A stretch of DNA of 64,000 nt. It comes from GCA-2737725 sp965229355 (lineage in GTDB: Bacteria; Pseudomonadota; Alphaproteobacteria; Rhodospirillales; Rhodospirillaceae). The notes beneath the pieces are model-generated. The model made no database searches. It was given only the letters and a program-made list of their open reading frames with translations, and was not told where the DNA came from. Below, in pieces: positions 34,231-42,993 of this stretch. The stretch is from contig OZ245869.1 in NCBI GenBank assembly GCA_965229355.1, positions 3,534,001-3,598,000 of the forward strand, read 5' to 3'. Position 1 is the first letter of the stretch. Each line of letters opens with the position of its first letter. The translations under genes and the position numbers were made by a program.

Positions 34231-35148
34231 ATGAGCAACGTCGAGCCGATTAAACCGCATAACCTTCGTAACCCGAAGCCAGCTTGGCTGCGCGTGAAGG
34301 CGCCGACGTCTCCGGAATATGCCGAGACGCGCAAGATCATGCGCGACCATAAGCTCAATACCGTTTGCGAAGAAGCGGCGTGCCCCAACATCGGTGAGTG
34401 CTGGAAGGTCAAGCACGCCACCATGATGATTTTGGGCGATATTTGCACGCGCAGTTGCGCGTTCTGTAACGTCAAAACCGGTCGCCCGGATGCGATTGAT
34501 CCGAACGAACCAGCTAATGTCGCGGAAGCGGTGAAGAAGCTGGGTTTGCGTCACGTGGTTATTACGTCTGTAGACCGTGATGAACTGGAAGACGGCGGGG
34601 CCCATCATTGGGTCGCGGTTATTCAAGCCGTGCGTGCCGCGAACCCCAACACAACGATTGAAGTTTTAACGCCTGATTTCCGTAAAAAGATGGGCATGGT
34701 GGATTTGGTGGCGTCTGCCCTGCCAGATGTGTTTAACCACAATTTGGAAACTGCACCGCGTCTGTACCGCACCATCCGTCCCAGTGCGCGCTATTACACG
34801 TCTTTGCGTTTGCTCGAGCGCGTGAAGGAATTGAACCCGTCTGTGTTTACCAAGTCCGGGATCATGGTGGGTTTGGGCGAAACCAAAGAAGAAGTCATTC
34901 AGGTGATGGATGACATGCGCGCCGCTGATGTGGATTTCATCACCATCGGTCAGTACTTGCAGCCAACCCCACGCCATGCGCCGGTTGATCGGTTTGTGAC
35001 ACCTGATGAGTTTGCCGAATACGAACGCATTGCGCGCGTGAAGGGCTTCTCGATGGTCTCGGCCAGCCCGCTGACCCGTTCGTCATACCATGCGGATGCC
35101 GACTTCGAGCAGCTGAAGGCGGCACGCCTGAAAGCCATGAAGGCTTAG
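34231..35148 (+). CDS. lipA: Lipoyl synthase
   Basis: Radical SAM enzyme that inserts two sulfurs into octanoyl chains. 305 residues with both clusters: the auxiliary-cluster motif CEEAACPNIGEC (C-x4-C-x5-C) near 47-58 and the radical SAM motif CTRSCAFC (C-x3-C-x2-C) near 73-80, plus the conserved C-terminal Ser in RSSYHA. Its substrates are the lipoyl domains of the genes just upstream, which explains the linkage. Confidence 0.97.
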   Translation: MSNVEPIKPHNLRNPKPAWLRVKAPTSPEYAETRKIMRDHKLNTVCEEAACPNIGECWKVKHATMMILGDICTRSCAFCNVKTGRPDAIDPNEPANVAEAVKKLGLRHVVITSVDRDELEDGGAHHWVAVIQAVRAANPNTTIEVLTPDFRKKMGMVDLVASALPDVFNHNLETAPRLYRTIRPSARYYTSLRLLERVKELNPSVFTKSGIMVGLGETKEEVIQVMDDMRAADVDFITIGQYLQPTPRHAPVDRFVTPDEFAEYERIARVKGFSMVSASPLTRSSYHADADFEQLKAARLKAMKA

Positions 35149-35156
35149 GGGCTGAT

Positions 35157-35624
35157 ATGCCGACGCATCGCGAAACCCGGCTTTTACCGTACACGCCGGA
35201 GCAAGTGTTTGACCTTGTGGCCGACGTTGAAAAGTACCCGGAATTCCTGCCGTGGTGTGTGGCCTGCCGCATCAAAAAGCGCGAAACGCCCAACCGTTTT
35301 ACGGCAGATATGGCCATTGGCTTTAAGATGGTGCGCGAGAAGTTCACCTCGCGCGTGACCTTAGAGCGCCCCGATAAAATCACAGTCGAGTATCTGGACG
35401 GACCGTTCGATCACTTGATCAACACTTGGCAATTCAAGCCCGCCACAACCCCCCGCGGCAAACCTGCCACCGAAGTTGAGTTTTTCCTCGAGTTCGAATT
35501 TCGCTCGAAGCTCTTGCAGTCAATTATCGGGATGCTGTTTGAGGAAGCCGTGCGTCGCATGGTTGCGGCGTTTGAAGCGCGCGCTGCTGTGCTTTACGCG
35601 TCAGCCAGTTCGTCTGCGTCTTGA
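35157..35624 (+). CDS. RatA/Coq10-type START-domain protein
   Basis: 155 residues of the polyketide cyclase/START superfamily. RLLPYTPEQVFDLVADVEKYPEFLPWCVACRIKKR at the start and EVEFFLEFEFRSKLLQSIIGMLFEEAVRRMV at the end are typical of the family annotated either as ubiquinone-binding Coq10 or as ribosome-association toxin RatA. Both names occur for the same sequences; the lipA neighbourhood favours a respiratory role. It overlaps the next gene tail to tail by 31 bp. Confidence 0.88.
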   Translation: MPTHRETRLLPYTPEQVFDLVADVEKYPEFLPWCVACRIKKRETPNRFTADMAIGFKMVREKFTSRVTLERPDKITVEYLDGPFDHLINTWQFKPATTPRGKPATEVEFFLEFEFRSKLLQSIIGMLFEEAVRRMVAAFEARAAVLYASASSSAS

Positions 35625-36112
35625 AGCTGGCTCGCTAGCAGTTCTAAGGCGGCTGCCACACTGGCACGGCGAATGTCATTCCGGGTTCCGGCAAACACGT
35701 AGCGCTTCACTTGAGCGTCTTTGCCGCGCTGGGCGACCGCCAAGTAGACCAAGCCAACGGGCTTATCTTTTGTCCCACCATCAGGGCCAGCAATACCCGT
35801 GATCGAAACCGCAATATCGGCGTTCGCCTGTGCCATTGCGCCTTCGGCCATGGCGGCGGCGGTTACGTCGCTAACGGCGCCAAACTCGGCAATAGCATCG
35901 CGGGGCACACCCAGCATGTGCGACTTGGCTTCGTTGGAGTAGGTGACATAGCCGCACTCGAACACCGACGATGAACCGGGAATAGCGGTCAGGCAGCTTG
36001 ATACTAAGCCGCCGGTGCAGGATTCTGCCGTGGTGATTTTCTTCTTCGCCGCTTTTGCAGCGTTCAGAACGATCTTTGCAAGGTCCAGCAGGTCTGTCGG
36101 CAGTTGAGTCAT
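35594..36112 (-). CDS. CinA C-terminal domain protein (NMN amidohydrolase, PncC-like)
   Basis: 172 residues from MTQLPTDLL, a stand-alone CinA C-terminal domain that deamidates nicotinamide mononucleotide in known members. Motifs are TTAESCTGGLVSS near 28, TYSNEAKSHMLGV near 57 and SITGIAGPDGGTKDKPVG near 103. An in-frame ATG 36 bp upstream would overlap pgpA; neither start has a clear ribosome-binding site. pgpA precedes it on the same strand. Confidence 0.9.
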   Translation of the reverse strand: MTQLPTDLLDLAKIVLNAAKAAKKKITTAESCTGGLVSSCLTAIPGSSSVFECGYVTYSNEAKSHMLGVPRDAIAEFGAVSDVTAAAMAEGAMAQANADIAVSITGIAGPDGGTKDKPVGLVYLAVAQRGKDAQVKRYVFAGTRNDIRRASVAAALELLASQLQDADELADA

Positions 36113-36132
36113 GAGTGACTGATGCTGTTCGG

Positions 36133-36639
36133 TCAGGCCCAAAACCATCGGGCGAAAAAGATGATGATTGCGGCATAGACACCCGCGAGGACATCGTCAA
36201 GCATAACGCCTAAACCACCACCAACGTTGCGGTCTGCTGTGCTGACTGGCCATGGCTTGGTGATGTCAAACAACCGAAATAACGCAAACGCACCCAAAAT
36301 GCCCACGAATGTCAGTGGTGCTGCCGCAAGTGCGATCCATTGCCCCACCACTTCGTCTGCGACGATCCAGCCAGGGTCGCTGTCTTTGCCGGGCAGTTCT
36401 AAGTCCGCGAACTTCCAGCCCACATAAAAGAGTAGCGCTGCAGCCGCTAACAGCAGCGGCCAACCGCCAATAAGGTCGAGCAAAATACCAAGTGGTAATG
36501 CTCCCAATGATCCTACTGTACCCGGGGCTTTGGGTGATAAGCCGCAGCTAAACCACGTCAAAACCATGCGCCGGATTTTTGATGCGCTGTCTTGAGGCGG
36601 GGGGATTTCAGTGCCTTGGGATTCAGGATTAAGGGTCAT
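36133..36639 (-). CDS. pgpA: Phosphatidylglycerophosphatase A
   Basis: Dephosphorylates phosphatidylglycerol phosphate in phospholipid synthesis. 168 residues with SPKAPGTVGSLGALPLG near 35-50, IVADEVVGQWIAL near 92, RLFDITKPWP near 122 and GGLGVMLDDVLAG near 142, the acidic and membrane motifs of PgpA, plus several hydrophobic helices. Operon with the CinA-domain gene is likely. Confidence 0.94.
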   Translation of the reverse strand: MTLNPESQGTEIPPPQDSASKIRRMVLTWFSCGLSPKAPGTVGSLGALPLGILLDLIGGWPLLLAAAALLFYVGWKFADLELPGKDSDPGWIVADEVVGQWIALAAAPLTFVGILGAFALFRLFDITKPWPVSTADRNVGGGLGVMLDDVLAGVYAAIIIFFARWFWA

Positions 36640-37012
36640 AAGATCAGGAACTTAGCGCGTGTGTGGCGAAGATGCGACATGCTCATACACCTATAACGTT
36701 CTTATATTTAAGAATGCGTGTTAAAAAAATCTTATAATATATTGATAATAAATGATATTGGCTCGTTTACTTTATCTTTGAATTTCTGCGCGAGACTCGT
36801 CAGGATACGGATTGGCGCGTAACCCTGAATCGCCGACCGATCGCATCACTACCGCGATCAACCGGACTTAAAAACCGATTGATCGAGATGGTGACACGAT
36901 TGTTGTCACAAAAAGCGACAGATCATGCGCCGACCCCGGACACAAAAATTTTGTGAGAGGACCGGGGAGTGAGACATAAGAGTTGGGTGTCAAAACGGGG
37001 TAAGGGGACAGC
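36640..37012. other. AT-rich upstream region of the M23 peptidase gene
   Basis: 373 bp. The first half is clearly more AT-rich than its surroundings and has a TATAAT at 36733-36738 without a good -35. The second half contains three stacked hairpins: 36855-36885 (11-bp stem, one mismatch), 36891-36909 (GTGACA/TGTCAC) and 36934-36967 (CCCCGG/CCGGGG enclosing CACAAAA/TTTTGTG). If the TATAAT is used, the transcript has a structured leader of about 270 nt. Confidence 0.45.
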
Positions 37013-38461
37013 GTGTTTTCAGGAAAACGCCTATCCAAGTTTGATCCGCTAGATCGTGGCCTCGGCCGCTTTGAGCAAAAGTTGCAGCGCTTCTTCCCGG
37101 AGCGCCAACTGATTGTTCGGTCTGGCGAACGTATGCGCACATTGCGTCTGTCGACTCATCGTCAGGCTGTTATGGCGGCGCTTGGTATATTCATCGGCGG
37201 TTGGACGTTGTTCAGCTCAAGCTTGGTGATGAACCATTCAGAAAGCATCCGCGCTAAAAATACAGAAATTATCGATGCGCGCGTGGGCTACGAGCAACTG
37301 CTCGCCCAGGTCTCGATTTATAAAGAGCGCGTGTCCGACCTCACTAAAGACCTCGAGAAAAGCTATACGCACTCGATGGGGTTGGTGGAAAAAGAGTCCG
37401 CGCTGCTGAAGCAAAAAGCTCAAGAGTTGTCGCAAGCCGGCGGACCAAATAAAGCCAAACTGGCTGACCGTATTAAAAACAAAGCTAAAGAAGTTCTGAC
37501 ATCGCCGGGCTCGGCTCTTAAAGGCGAAGAAAATGTCGAACTCGCCCTGGATAAAGCCCAACTTGAACGTGCCCACGCCGATGAAGCCCGCAAAGGCATT
37601 CTGGCGGAACTAGGTGATCTTGAAAGCTCGATGGTCGATGTTGTCGGCCACCACTCAAAGACATCCTTTATCGAAGCTGACGGTTTAGAACTGCGCCAAG
37701 TGGTTCTGGAACGCGATATGGCGGTCACGGATCGTACAGCTTTGGCGCAACGTGTTGCCTCACTCGAAGACCAAATCCGTGAAATGGAAAGCAACCAATT
37801 GCAGCTTTACCATCGCTTCTCGGAGTTGGCTGAAACCAAAATCTCCAGCATTGAATCGTCGCTCAGCATCACGGGCCTTGATATCGATGCCATGCTGCGC
37901 CAGCAAAATACCCGCAATAAAGGCGGCCAGGGCGGCCCCTTCGTTCCGGTTGATGACGCTGCTGCGACATCGGGCCCAGTGGAAGAATCGCTTTATCGTC
38001 TGAATTCTCAGATGGATCGTTTGAGCGATTTAAAAGAGCTGATGGTGGGCTTACCCCTTGATGCGCCACTGAAAACCTTCGAATTAAACTCAGGTTTTGG
38101 TGTCCGCCGCGATCCGTTTACAGGCGGCTATGCCCAGCATTTGGGGCTCGATATGGGGGCAGAATTCAAGTCTCCGATCATGGCGACCGGCGAGGGCAAA
38201 GTGGTTTACGCCGGTTGGGATGGGCGATATGGTCGTATGGTTGATATCGACCACGGCATGGGCTTGGTGACGCGTTATGCGCACATGGCGCGTGTTTTGG
38301 TGAAAGAGGGCGATAAGGTTTCCCGCGGAAGCGTTATCGGCCAGTTGGGGTGCAGCGGCCGTTGCTCTGGTCCCCACGTACACTACGAAGTCTTGCAAAA
38401 CGGCAAGGCTGTTAACCCATTAAAATTCTTGAAGGCTGGAAGCGATGTTTTCAAGGGCTAA
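37013..38461 (+). CDS. Membrane-anchored M23 (LytM) family endopeptidase
   Basis: 482 residues from GTG with AAGGGG six to seven bases upstream. A cytoplasmic N-terminus of about 50 residues is followed by one membrane helix (AVMAALGIFIGGWTLFSSSLVM, about 52-73), a long coiled-coil region (about 80-300), and the LytM domain near 360-475. The zinc ligands are present: HLGLDMG and HVHYEV. It should cut peptidoglycan cross-bridges in the periplasm. It overlaps the bactofilin gene by 17 bp; such pairs control cell shape in other bacteria. Confidence 0.93.
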   Translation: MFSGKRLSKFDPLDRGLGRFEQKLQRFFPERQLIVRSGERMRTLRLSTHRQAVMAALGIFIGGWTLFSSSLVMNHSESIRAKNTEIIDARVGYEQLLAQVSIYKERVSDLTKDLEKSYTHSMGLVEKESALLKQKAQELSQAGGPNKAKLADRIKNKAKEVLTSPGSALKGEENVELALDKAQLERAHADEARKGILAELGDLESSMVDVVGHHSKTSFIEADGLELRQVVLERDMAVTDRTALAQRVASLEDQIREMESNQLQLYHRFSELAETKISSIESSLSITGLDIDAMLRQQNTRNKGGQGGPFVPVDDAAATSGPVEESLYRLNSQMDRLSDLKELMVGLPLDAPLKTFELNSGFGVRRDPFTGGYAQHLGLDMGAEFKSPIMATGEGKVVYAGWDGRYGRMVDIDHGMGLVTRYAHMARVLVKEGDKVSRGSVIGQLGCSGRCSGPHVHYEVLQNGKAVNPLKFLKAGSDVFKG

Positions 38462-38930
38462 CAATACCCCCCAGCAGGGACAGCAAGAAGTTCGCACTGA
38501 ACAGAATAAGTCAGTGCCTTCTATCGTCAGCACAGACTTGTCAATCGAAGGCCATTTGGTCTCGGCTGGCGAAGTTCAGGTTGATGGTACTGTAAATGGC
38601 GATATCCGCTGCAAGGCATTGATTGTCGGCGTGAAGGGCACCGTTGTTGGCGAAATCACCGCCCAGACTGTGCGGATGCACGGCTCTGTTAAAGGCATGA
38701 TCCGCGCGAAAAGCGTTTTCTTGGCTTCGACAGCTCGCATGGCTGGCGACGTTGAGCATGAAAGCCTGGCCATTGAGCCCGGTGCTTACATGGAAGGCCA
38801 TTGCAAACGCATCTCTGAATCCAATTTAACGCCGATCATGGAAGATCGCCGTCCGCCGCGCACGGAAGCGGCCAACAACAGCAGCCCGCGTTTGGCGGGC
38901 CCGCCGAAACCGGCAATGGTTGGAACCTGA
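38445..38930 (+). CDS. Bactofilin
   Basis: 161 residues. The central beta-helical bactofilin domain (about 25-125) shows the family repeats IEGHLVSAGEVQVDGTVNGDI, VGVKGTVVGEITAQTV and GSVKGMIRAKSV, flanked by polar, disordered tails. Forms cytoplasmic filaments that scaffold cell-wall enzymes. Its start lies inside the M23 peptidase gene, so the two are translationally coupled. Confidence 0.95.
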   Translation: MFSRANNTPQQGQQEVRTEQNKSVPSIVSTDLSIEGHLVSAGEVQVDGTVNGDIRCKALIVGVKGTVVGEITAQTVRMHGSVKGMIRAKSVFLASTARMAGDVEHESLAIEPGAYMEGHCKRISESNLTPIMEDRRPPRTEAANNSSPRLAGPPKPAMVGT

Positions 38931-38952
38931 TTGAAGTAAAAAATCACGACAT

Positions 38953-38984
38953 AAAAAAGGGCAGCTTTAAGCTGCCCTTTTTTA
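38953..38984. terminator. Bidirectional intrinsic terminator
   Basis: Perfect stem AAAAAAGGGCAGC / GCTGCCCTTTTTT around loop TTTAA, with an A-run before and a T-run after. It lies between the convergent bactofilin and lytic transglycosylase genes and can serve both. Confidence 0.9.
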
Positions 38985-39005
38985 TGTCTGCATCTCATAC
39001 TCGAT

Positions 39006-41444
39006 TTATTGGCCCTGGCCTGACAGCGGTGCATATAGCGGCATTTCGCTCGGCGCGGTTGATACGCTTGGGCGGGCTCGTTTGAGGTCGCGCTCTAACG
39101 TCTGGGGAACGTTCAGTGTGTTGTTGAGCATCGAGCGGTACACGATCACGTTTTCCATCACGCGCTGAACGTAGTTGCGTGTTTCCGAGAACGGAATGGA
39201 TTCAATCCAATCAACCGCGTCAACGTTCGGATCCCGCGGATCCCCGAAGCGTTGCGCCCATTGGCGGGCGCGGCCTGGGCCTGCGTTATAGCCTGCGGCG
39301 GCCATGATGTATGAGCCGTCGAAGTCTTCCACCAACGAATGCAGATATTGCGCACCCAAGCGTACGTTGTAGCTGGGGTCAGATGTTAGCTTGGCTTTGT
39401 TGAAGCTTTGCTTTGCCGTTTTAGCCATGGCTTTGGCCGTGGCTGGCATCAACTGCATCAAACCAAGCGCGCCAGCCGGGCTTTCAGCGCCCGGATCGAA
39501 ATTGCTTTCCTGGCGCATGATGGCCAGTTGTAGCGCTTTTTCAGGGTAATCCGGGAAACTGAACGATGGGATCGGATACCCATGCGTCATGATGATGATG
39601 CGGTCACGACCGGCCTGACGCGCAATCCACACGCCTAAATCAGCGCGGCCCAGTTTGGTGGCCAGTTCCGCGGCCATATTGCGATCAACCGCGAAGTCGG
39701 ACGATTCAGCCAGCGACAATAAGAACGGGCGCAAGTAGGGGCCATTGGGCACATCAGCCAAGGCCCGTGTGGCTTTGGTGAGGTCTTTGCTTTCAAACGC
39801 GGCACGTTCTTTCGGTGTCGCGATGGGGTCTTGCGGCAATTGCGGTAATGAAACGCCAGGTAACTGCGCTGATGCGGATGAGGCCATGCGCCCTAAGGCT
39901 AACTGACCATAGAACGTCGTGATATGTACTGCGGCTTTGTTGTACCAATCAGCCGCGATATCCGCACGCCCCAAGGCTTCCGCAGCACGCCCAACCCAAT
40001 ACGCACCGCGCGATAAGTTCGCGGCCAACTGCACGGTGTCATACACTTTCTGGAAGTGCTGCAAGGCTGTGTTCGCGTCATTCAAGAAGCGTAATGCAAT
40101 CCACCCCGCCAACCATTCGGCTTCTGAAATGCTGACGGCATCAATGGCGCCGTGGTTCACTGCAATTTGATATGCCTCTTTCGGGTTGCCATTTTGAAGC
40201 GCATCGCGCGCTAGTATTGCCCGTTCTTTCCACCACAAATCTGGGCGAGGGGCCGTGTCGGGCGTTTTGGGCAACAGCGCGCGCGCTTCGTCATCTTTAT
40301 CCCGTGTGCGCCGCCATTTGATGCGGTCGTACAACAAGCCCGGATCGCTGGCCGCTTTGGGTGATAGCTTTTCAATCAACCGTTCGATATTTCCAGCCGA
40401 ACCAATTAAAGCAATACGGGCCCGTGCAATATCAGCTTTCTCTGCGTTCACCCGGTTGAGCATACGCTCAGCGGAAGGGCGTTGTTCTGCGTACAGCAGT
40501 TCTTCCAGCCGTGCCTCGTGGTCCTTCTCGGTAATGAAGCGACCGAACTGTTCTAGAAACTCGCGTTCATCGCTGCCATCGTTGAAGCGACCATTGATCC
40601 ACGCATCACGCGCTAATTTCTCGGCTTGTGGCAAGTCACCTACAGCTAAGGCGGCATCGGCATACGCAATCTTGCCTTTGGTGGTCGTCGGCGCGTGTTT
40701 GCCGAACCATGCAATACGTTCAGTAGGGCTGCCGCTATCCTGCGCGACGCTTTCAGTAATACGGCGCAGTTCGCCCATAATAGGCCAATCAGGATGTTTC
40801 TCGATGAAAGCCGTGCGAGAGCCAAAATCAATCACACCACCGGGGGATCGCATAGCGGCCCACTGAATGATCTCGCGGATGATCGGGTTTTTGCTTTTGT
40901 CGGCATGCTCGAATGCAGATGACCAACGCGACATGGAAGCGGCACGTAACGCCTCTGTCAGCAGTTCCTTATCACGGGCCGACAAATGCGGGGGCTCTGT
41001 ACGAAGGCCTAAACGTGCGGCCACTGTTGGCTGGCCACTGGCCACAGCTGTGGCCACCGCGCGGTCTGGAACGGACGGTTTGCGGTCGGGCAATATGAAC
41101 TTCGTATTCGTGGTCTTACTGGTTGCTGTTGCGTCTGTGGGGCGTTGAGTTGTTTCAGCCGTCGTCGGGACCGCTGGCTTACGTTCTGGCAGCGCAGTCG
41201 CGGGCGCTTTTGTGGCTGGTACTTTTGCAACTGGGGCTTTGGCCTTTGGCTTTGGTTGAGCCTTTGCAGGGGCCTTCGCTGGCGTTTTAGGGGGCGTCTT
41301 CGCCGGGGGCTTCAATTGGACCTTTGGCGGGGTCAATTGCGGAGCAGGTTCCGGCTGAGTTTGCGCATACGCCAAATAGAGGGGCGCAGTTGTCATGCCC
41401 ATCAATACAAACGCAGCAGTGGAGTAACGCAGCCAACTGTTCAT
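39006..41444 (-). CDS. slt: Soluble lytic murein transglycosylase (Slt70-like)
   Basis: 812 residues from the ATG at 41444. A signal peptide (about 1-27) is followed by a low-complexity linker of about 70 residues rich in Pro, Lys and Ala, then a long helical superhelix domain, then the catalytic domain near 640-760 with MRQESNFDPGAESPAGALGLMQLMP (catalytic Glu in the ES motif) and AAAGYNAGPGRARQW. Cleaves glycan strands to 1,6-anhydromuropeptides. Divergent from dapA. Confidence 0.93.
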   Translation of the reverse strand: MNSWLRYSTAAFVLMGMTTAPLYLAYAQTQPEPAPQLTPPKVQLKPPAKTPPKTPAKAPAKAQPKPKAKAPVAKVPATKAPATALPERKPAVPTTAETTQRPTDATATSKTTNTKFILPDRKPSVPDRAVATAVASGQPTVAARLGLRTEPPHLSARDKELLTEALRAASMSRWSSAFEHADKSKNPIIREIIQWAAMRSPGGVIDFGSRTAFIEKHPDWPIMGELRRITESVAQDSGSPTERIAWFGKHAPTTTKGKIAYADAALAVGDLPQAEKLARDAWINGRFNDGSDEREFLEQFGRFITEKDHEARLEELLYAEQRPSAERMLNRVNAEKADIARARIALIGSAGNIERLIEKLSPKAASDPGLLYDRIKWRRTRDKDDEARALLPKTPDTAPRPDLWWKERAILARDALQNGNPKEAYQIAVNHGAIDAVSISEAEWLAGWIALRFLNDANTALQHFQKVYDTVQLAANLSRGAYWVGRAAEALGRADIAADWYNKAAVHITTFYGQLALGRMASSASAQLPGVSLPQLPQDPIATPKERAAFESKDLTKATRALADVPNGPYLRPFLLSLAESSDFAVDRNMAAELATKLGRADLGVWIARQAGRDRIIIMTHGYPIPSFSFPDYPEKALQLAIMRQESNFDPGAESPAGALGLMQLMPATAKAMAKTAKQSFNKAKLTSDPSYNVRLGAQYLHSLVEDFDGSYIMAAAGYNAGPGRARQWAQRFGDPRDPNVDAVDWIESIPFSETRNYVQRVMENVIVYRSMLNNTLNVPQTLERDLKRARPSVSTAPSEMPLYAPLSGQGQ

Positions 41445-41598
41445 CACTGTCTCTTAAGAAACTTTCGCCATCTTGTGCAAGTGTATGATAGGACTAAATC
41501 TCTGGCCCGGACGTCGGGTTGCCGCTTGTGCACACTGTGCTATGGTCGGTACCATCATCGCCCGAATAAATAACTGAAAAATAAATGGAGTTGGTCCC

Positions 41599-42486
41599 AT
41601 GGGACCCGCCTTTCGTGGATCTATCACTGCCTTGATAACGCCTTTCAACGGTTATGCCGTTAATGAGAAGGCGTTCCAATCCTTTGTTGATTGGCAGATT
41701 AAAGAAGGGAGCCATGGCGTCGTGCCGTGCGGTACCACCGGGGAATCTCCGACCCTGTCGCATGAAGAGCACCGCCGCGTGGTGGAACTGTGCGTTGAAG
41801 TTGCCAAGGGCCGCGTACCGGTGATCGCTGGCACAGGCTCAAACTCGACCAGTGAAGCCATCGAACTGACCCAGCACGCCAAGCAAGCGGGGGCCGATGC
41901 CGCGCTGATTGTCGCGCCGTACTACAACAAGCCGACGCAAGAAGGCTTAAAGCTGCACTTCCGCGCCATTGCGGATGCGGTTGATATTCCGATTATCCTC
42001 TACAACGTGCCTGGCCGTACGGTTGTCGATATTTCGGTTGAGACGATTATTGATCTGTCCAGACATCCAAACATCGTGGGTGTGAAGGAAGCGACCGGCG
42101 ATGTCAGTCGCGCGACGCGCATCAAACTTGAGACAGACGAAAGCTTCTGCCTGCTCTCGGGCGATGATGGTACTGCGGTCGGCTTCCTGGCGCACGGCGG
42201 ACATGGTTGCATCTCTGTCACGTCCAATATCGCGCCGCGTTTGTGTGCGCAGTTGCATGATGCGTGGACGTTGGACAGTACCGAAGATGTGGCCCGTATT
42301 CGCGACATTCTGCATCCATTGCATGAACTGCTCTTCGTCGAGCCCAGCCCGACGCCTGTGAAGTACGCAGCTCACCTGTTGGGGAAATGCGAGCCAGATG
42401 TGCGTTTGCCGTTGGCACCGCTGACACTGAAAACCAAAGCGCGGCTTGAAGAAGCGATGCGCAACGCTGGTCTGTTGGACGACTAG
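41599..42486 (+). CDS. dapA: 4-hydroxy-tetrahydrodipicolinate synthase
   Basis: Condenses aspartate semialdehyde and pyruvate for lysine and diaminopimelate. 295 residues with VPCGTTGESPTLSHEEH near 42, the catalytic Tyr in ILYNVPGRT near 135, the Schiff-base Lys in IVGVKEATGD near 162, and LSGDDGTAVGFLAHGGHG near 187. GGAG lies upstream of the ATG. Followed by smpB, the common order. Confidence 0.97.
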   Translation: MGPAFRGSITALITPFNGYAVNEKAFQSFVDWQIKEGSHGVVPCGTTGESPTLSHEEHRRVVELCVEVAKGRVPVIAGTGSNSTSEAIELTQHAKQAGADAALIVAPYYNKPTQEGLKLHFRAIADAVDIPIILYNVPGRTVVDISVETIIDLSRHPNIVGVKEATGDVSRATRIKLETDESFCLLSGDDGTAVGFLAHGGHGCISVTSNIAPRLCAQLHDAWTLDSTEDVARIRDILHPLHELLFVEPSPTPVKYAAHLLGKCEPDVRLPLAPLTLKTKARLEEAMRNAGLLDD

Positions 42487-42514
42487 CGGCTGAAACGCCC
42501 GGAAGGGCATGGTC

Positions 42515-42988
42515 ATGGCCAAGTCGACAATGATCTCTCATGGGCGGGTTGCCGAAAACCGCAAGGCCCGTTTCAACTTCTCGATCGAAGATACGATCGA
42601 GGCTGGCATTTCGCTGATGGGAAGCGAAGTGAAGTCATTGCGCCTGGGCCGCATCACGATTTCTGATGCCTTTGCGCAACCTGAAGGGCATGAGCTTTTC
42701 CTGATCAATGCGCATATTCCGCTCTACAATGGCGGGGGTAAGTTTCAGCATGAAGAAACCCGCAAACGCCGGTTGTTGCTGCACCGTAAACAGATCGACC
42801 AACTAATCGCCTCGGTGAACCGCGAAGGCATGAGCATTGTGCCGCTGTCGGTGTTCTTCAACGATAAGGGCATCGCCAAGGTGTCGTTGGGGCTGGCCAA
42901 GGGCAAAAAGCACCAAGACCGCCGCGAAGACATCAAGAAGCGTGAATGGAATCGCGATAAAGCACGGTTAATGCGCAATAAGGGCTAG
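42515..42988 (+). CDS. smpB: SsrA-binding protein
   Basis: Partner of tmRNA in ribosome rescue. 157 residues from ATGGCC; GGAAGG sits eight bases before it, whereas the ATG six bases upstream is too close to that site. Conserved parts are ENRKARFNFSIEDTIEAGISLMGSEVKSLR near 11-40, NAHIPLY near 66 and the basic tail GKKHQDRREDIKKREWNRDKARLMR. The tmRNA gene is not in the window. Confidence 0.97.
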   Translation: MAKSTMISHGRVAENRKARFNFSIEDTIEAGISLMGSEVKSLRLGRITISDAFAQPEGHELFLINAHIPLYNGGGKFQHEETRKRRLLLHRKQIDQLIASVNREGMSIVPLSVFFNDKGIAKVSLGLAKGKKHQDRREDIKKREWNRDKARLMRNKG

Positions 42989-42993
42989 CAGCC

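Noticed and set aside
35157..35624. RatA as a genuine toxin
   Set aside because: The family name is used for Coq10-type lipid-binding proteins as well, and there is no antitoxin partner (RatB) next to it.
36721..36735. TTAA-N7-TTAT resembling a CtrA site upstream of the M23 gene
   Set aside because: One mismatch in a very AT-rich stretch where such matches are expected by chance.
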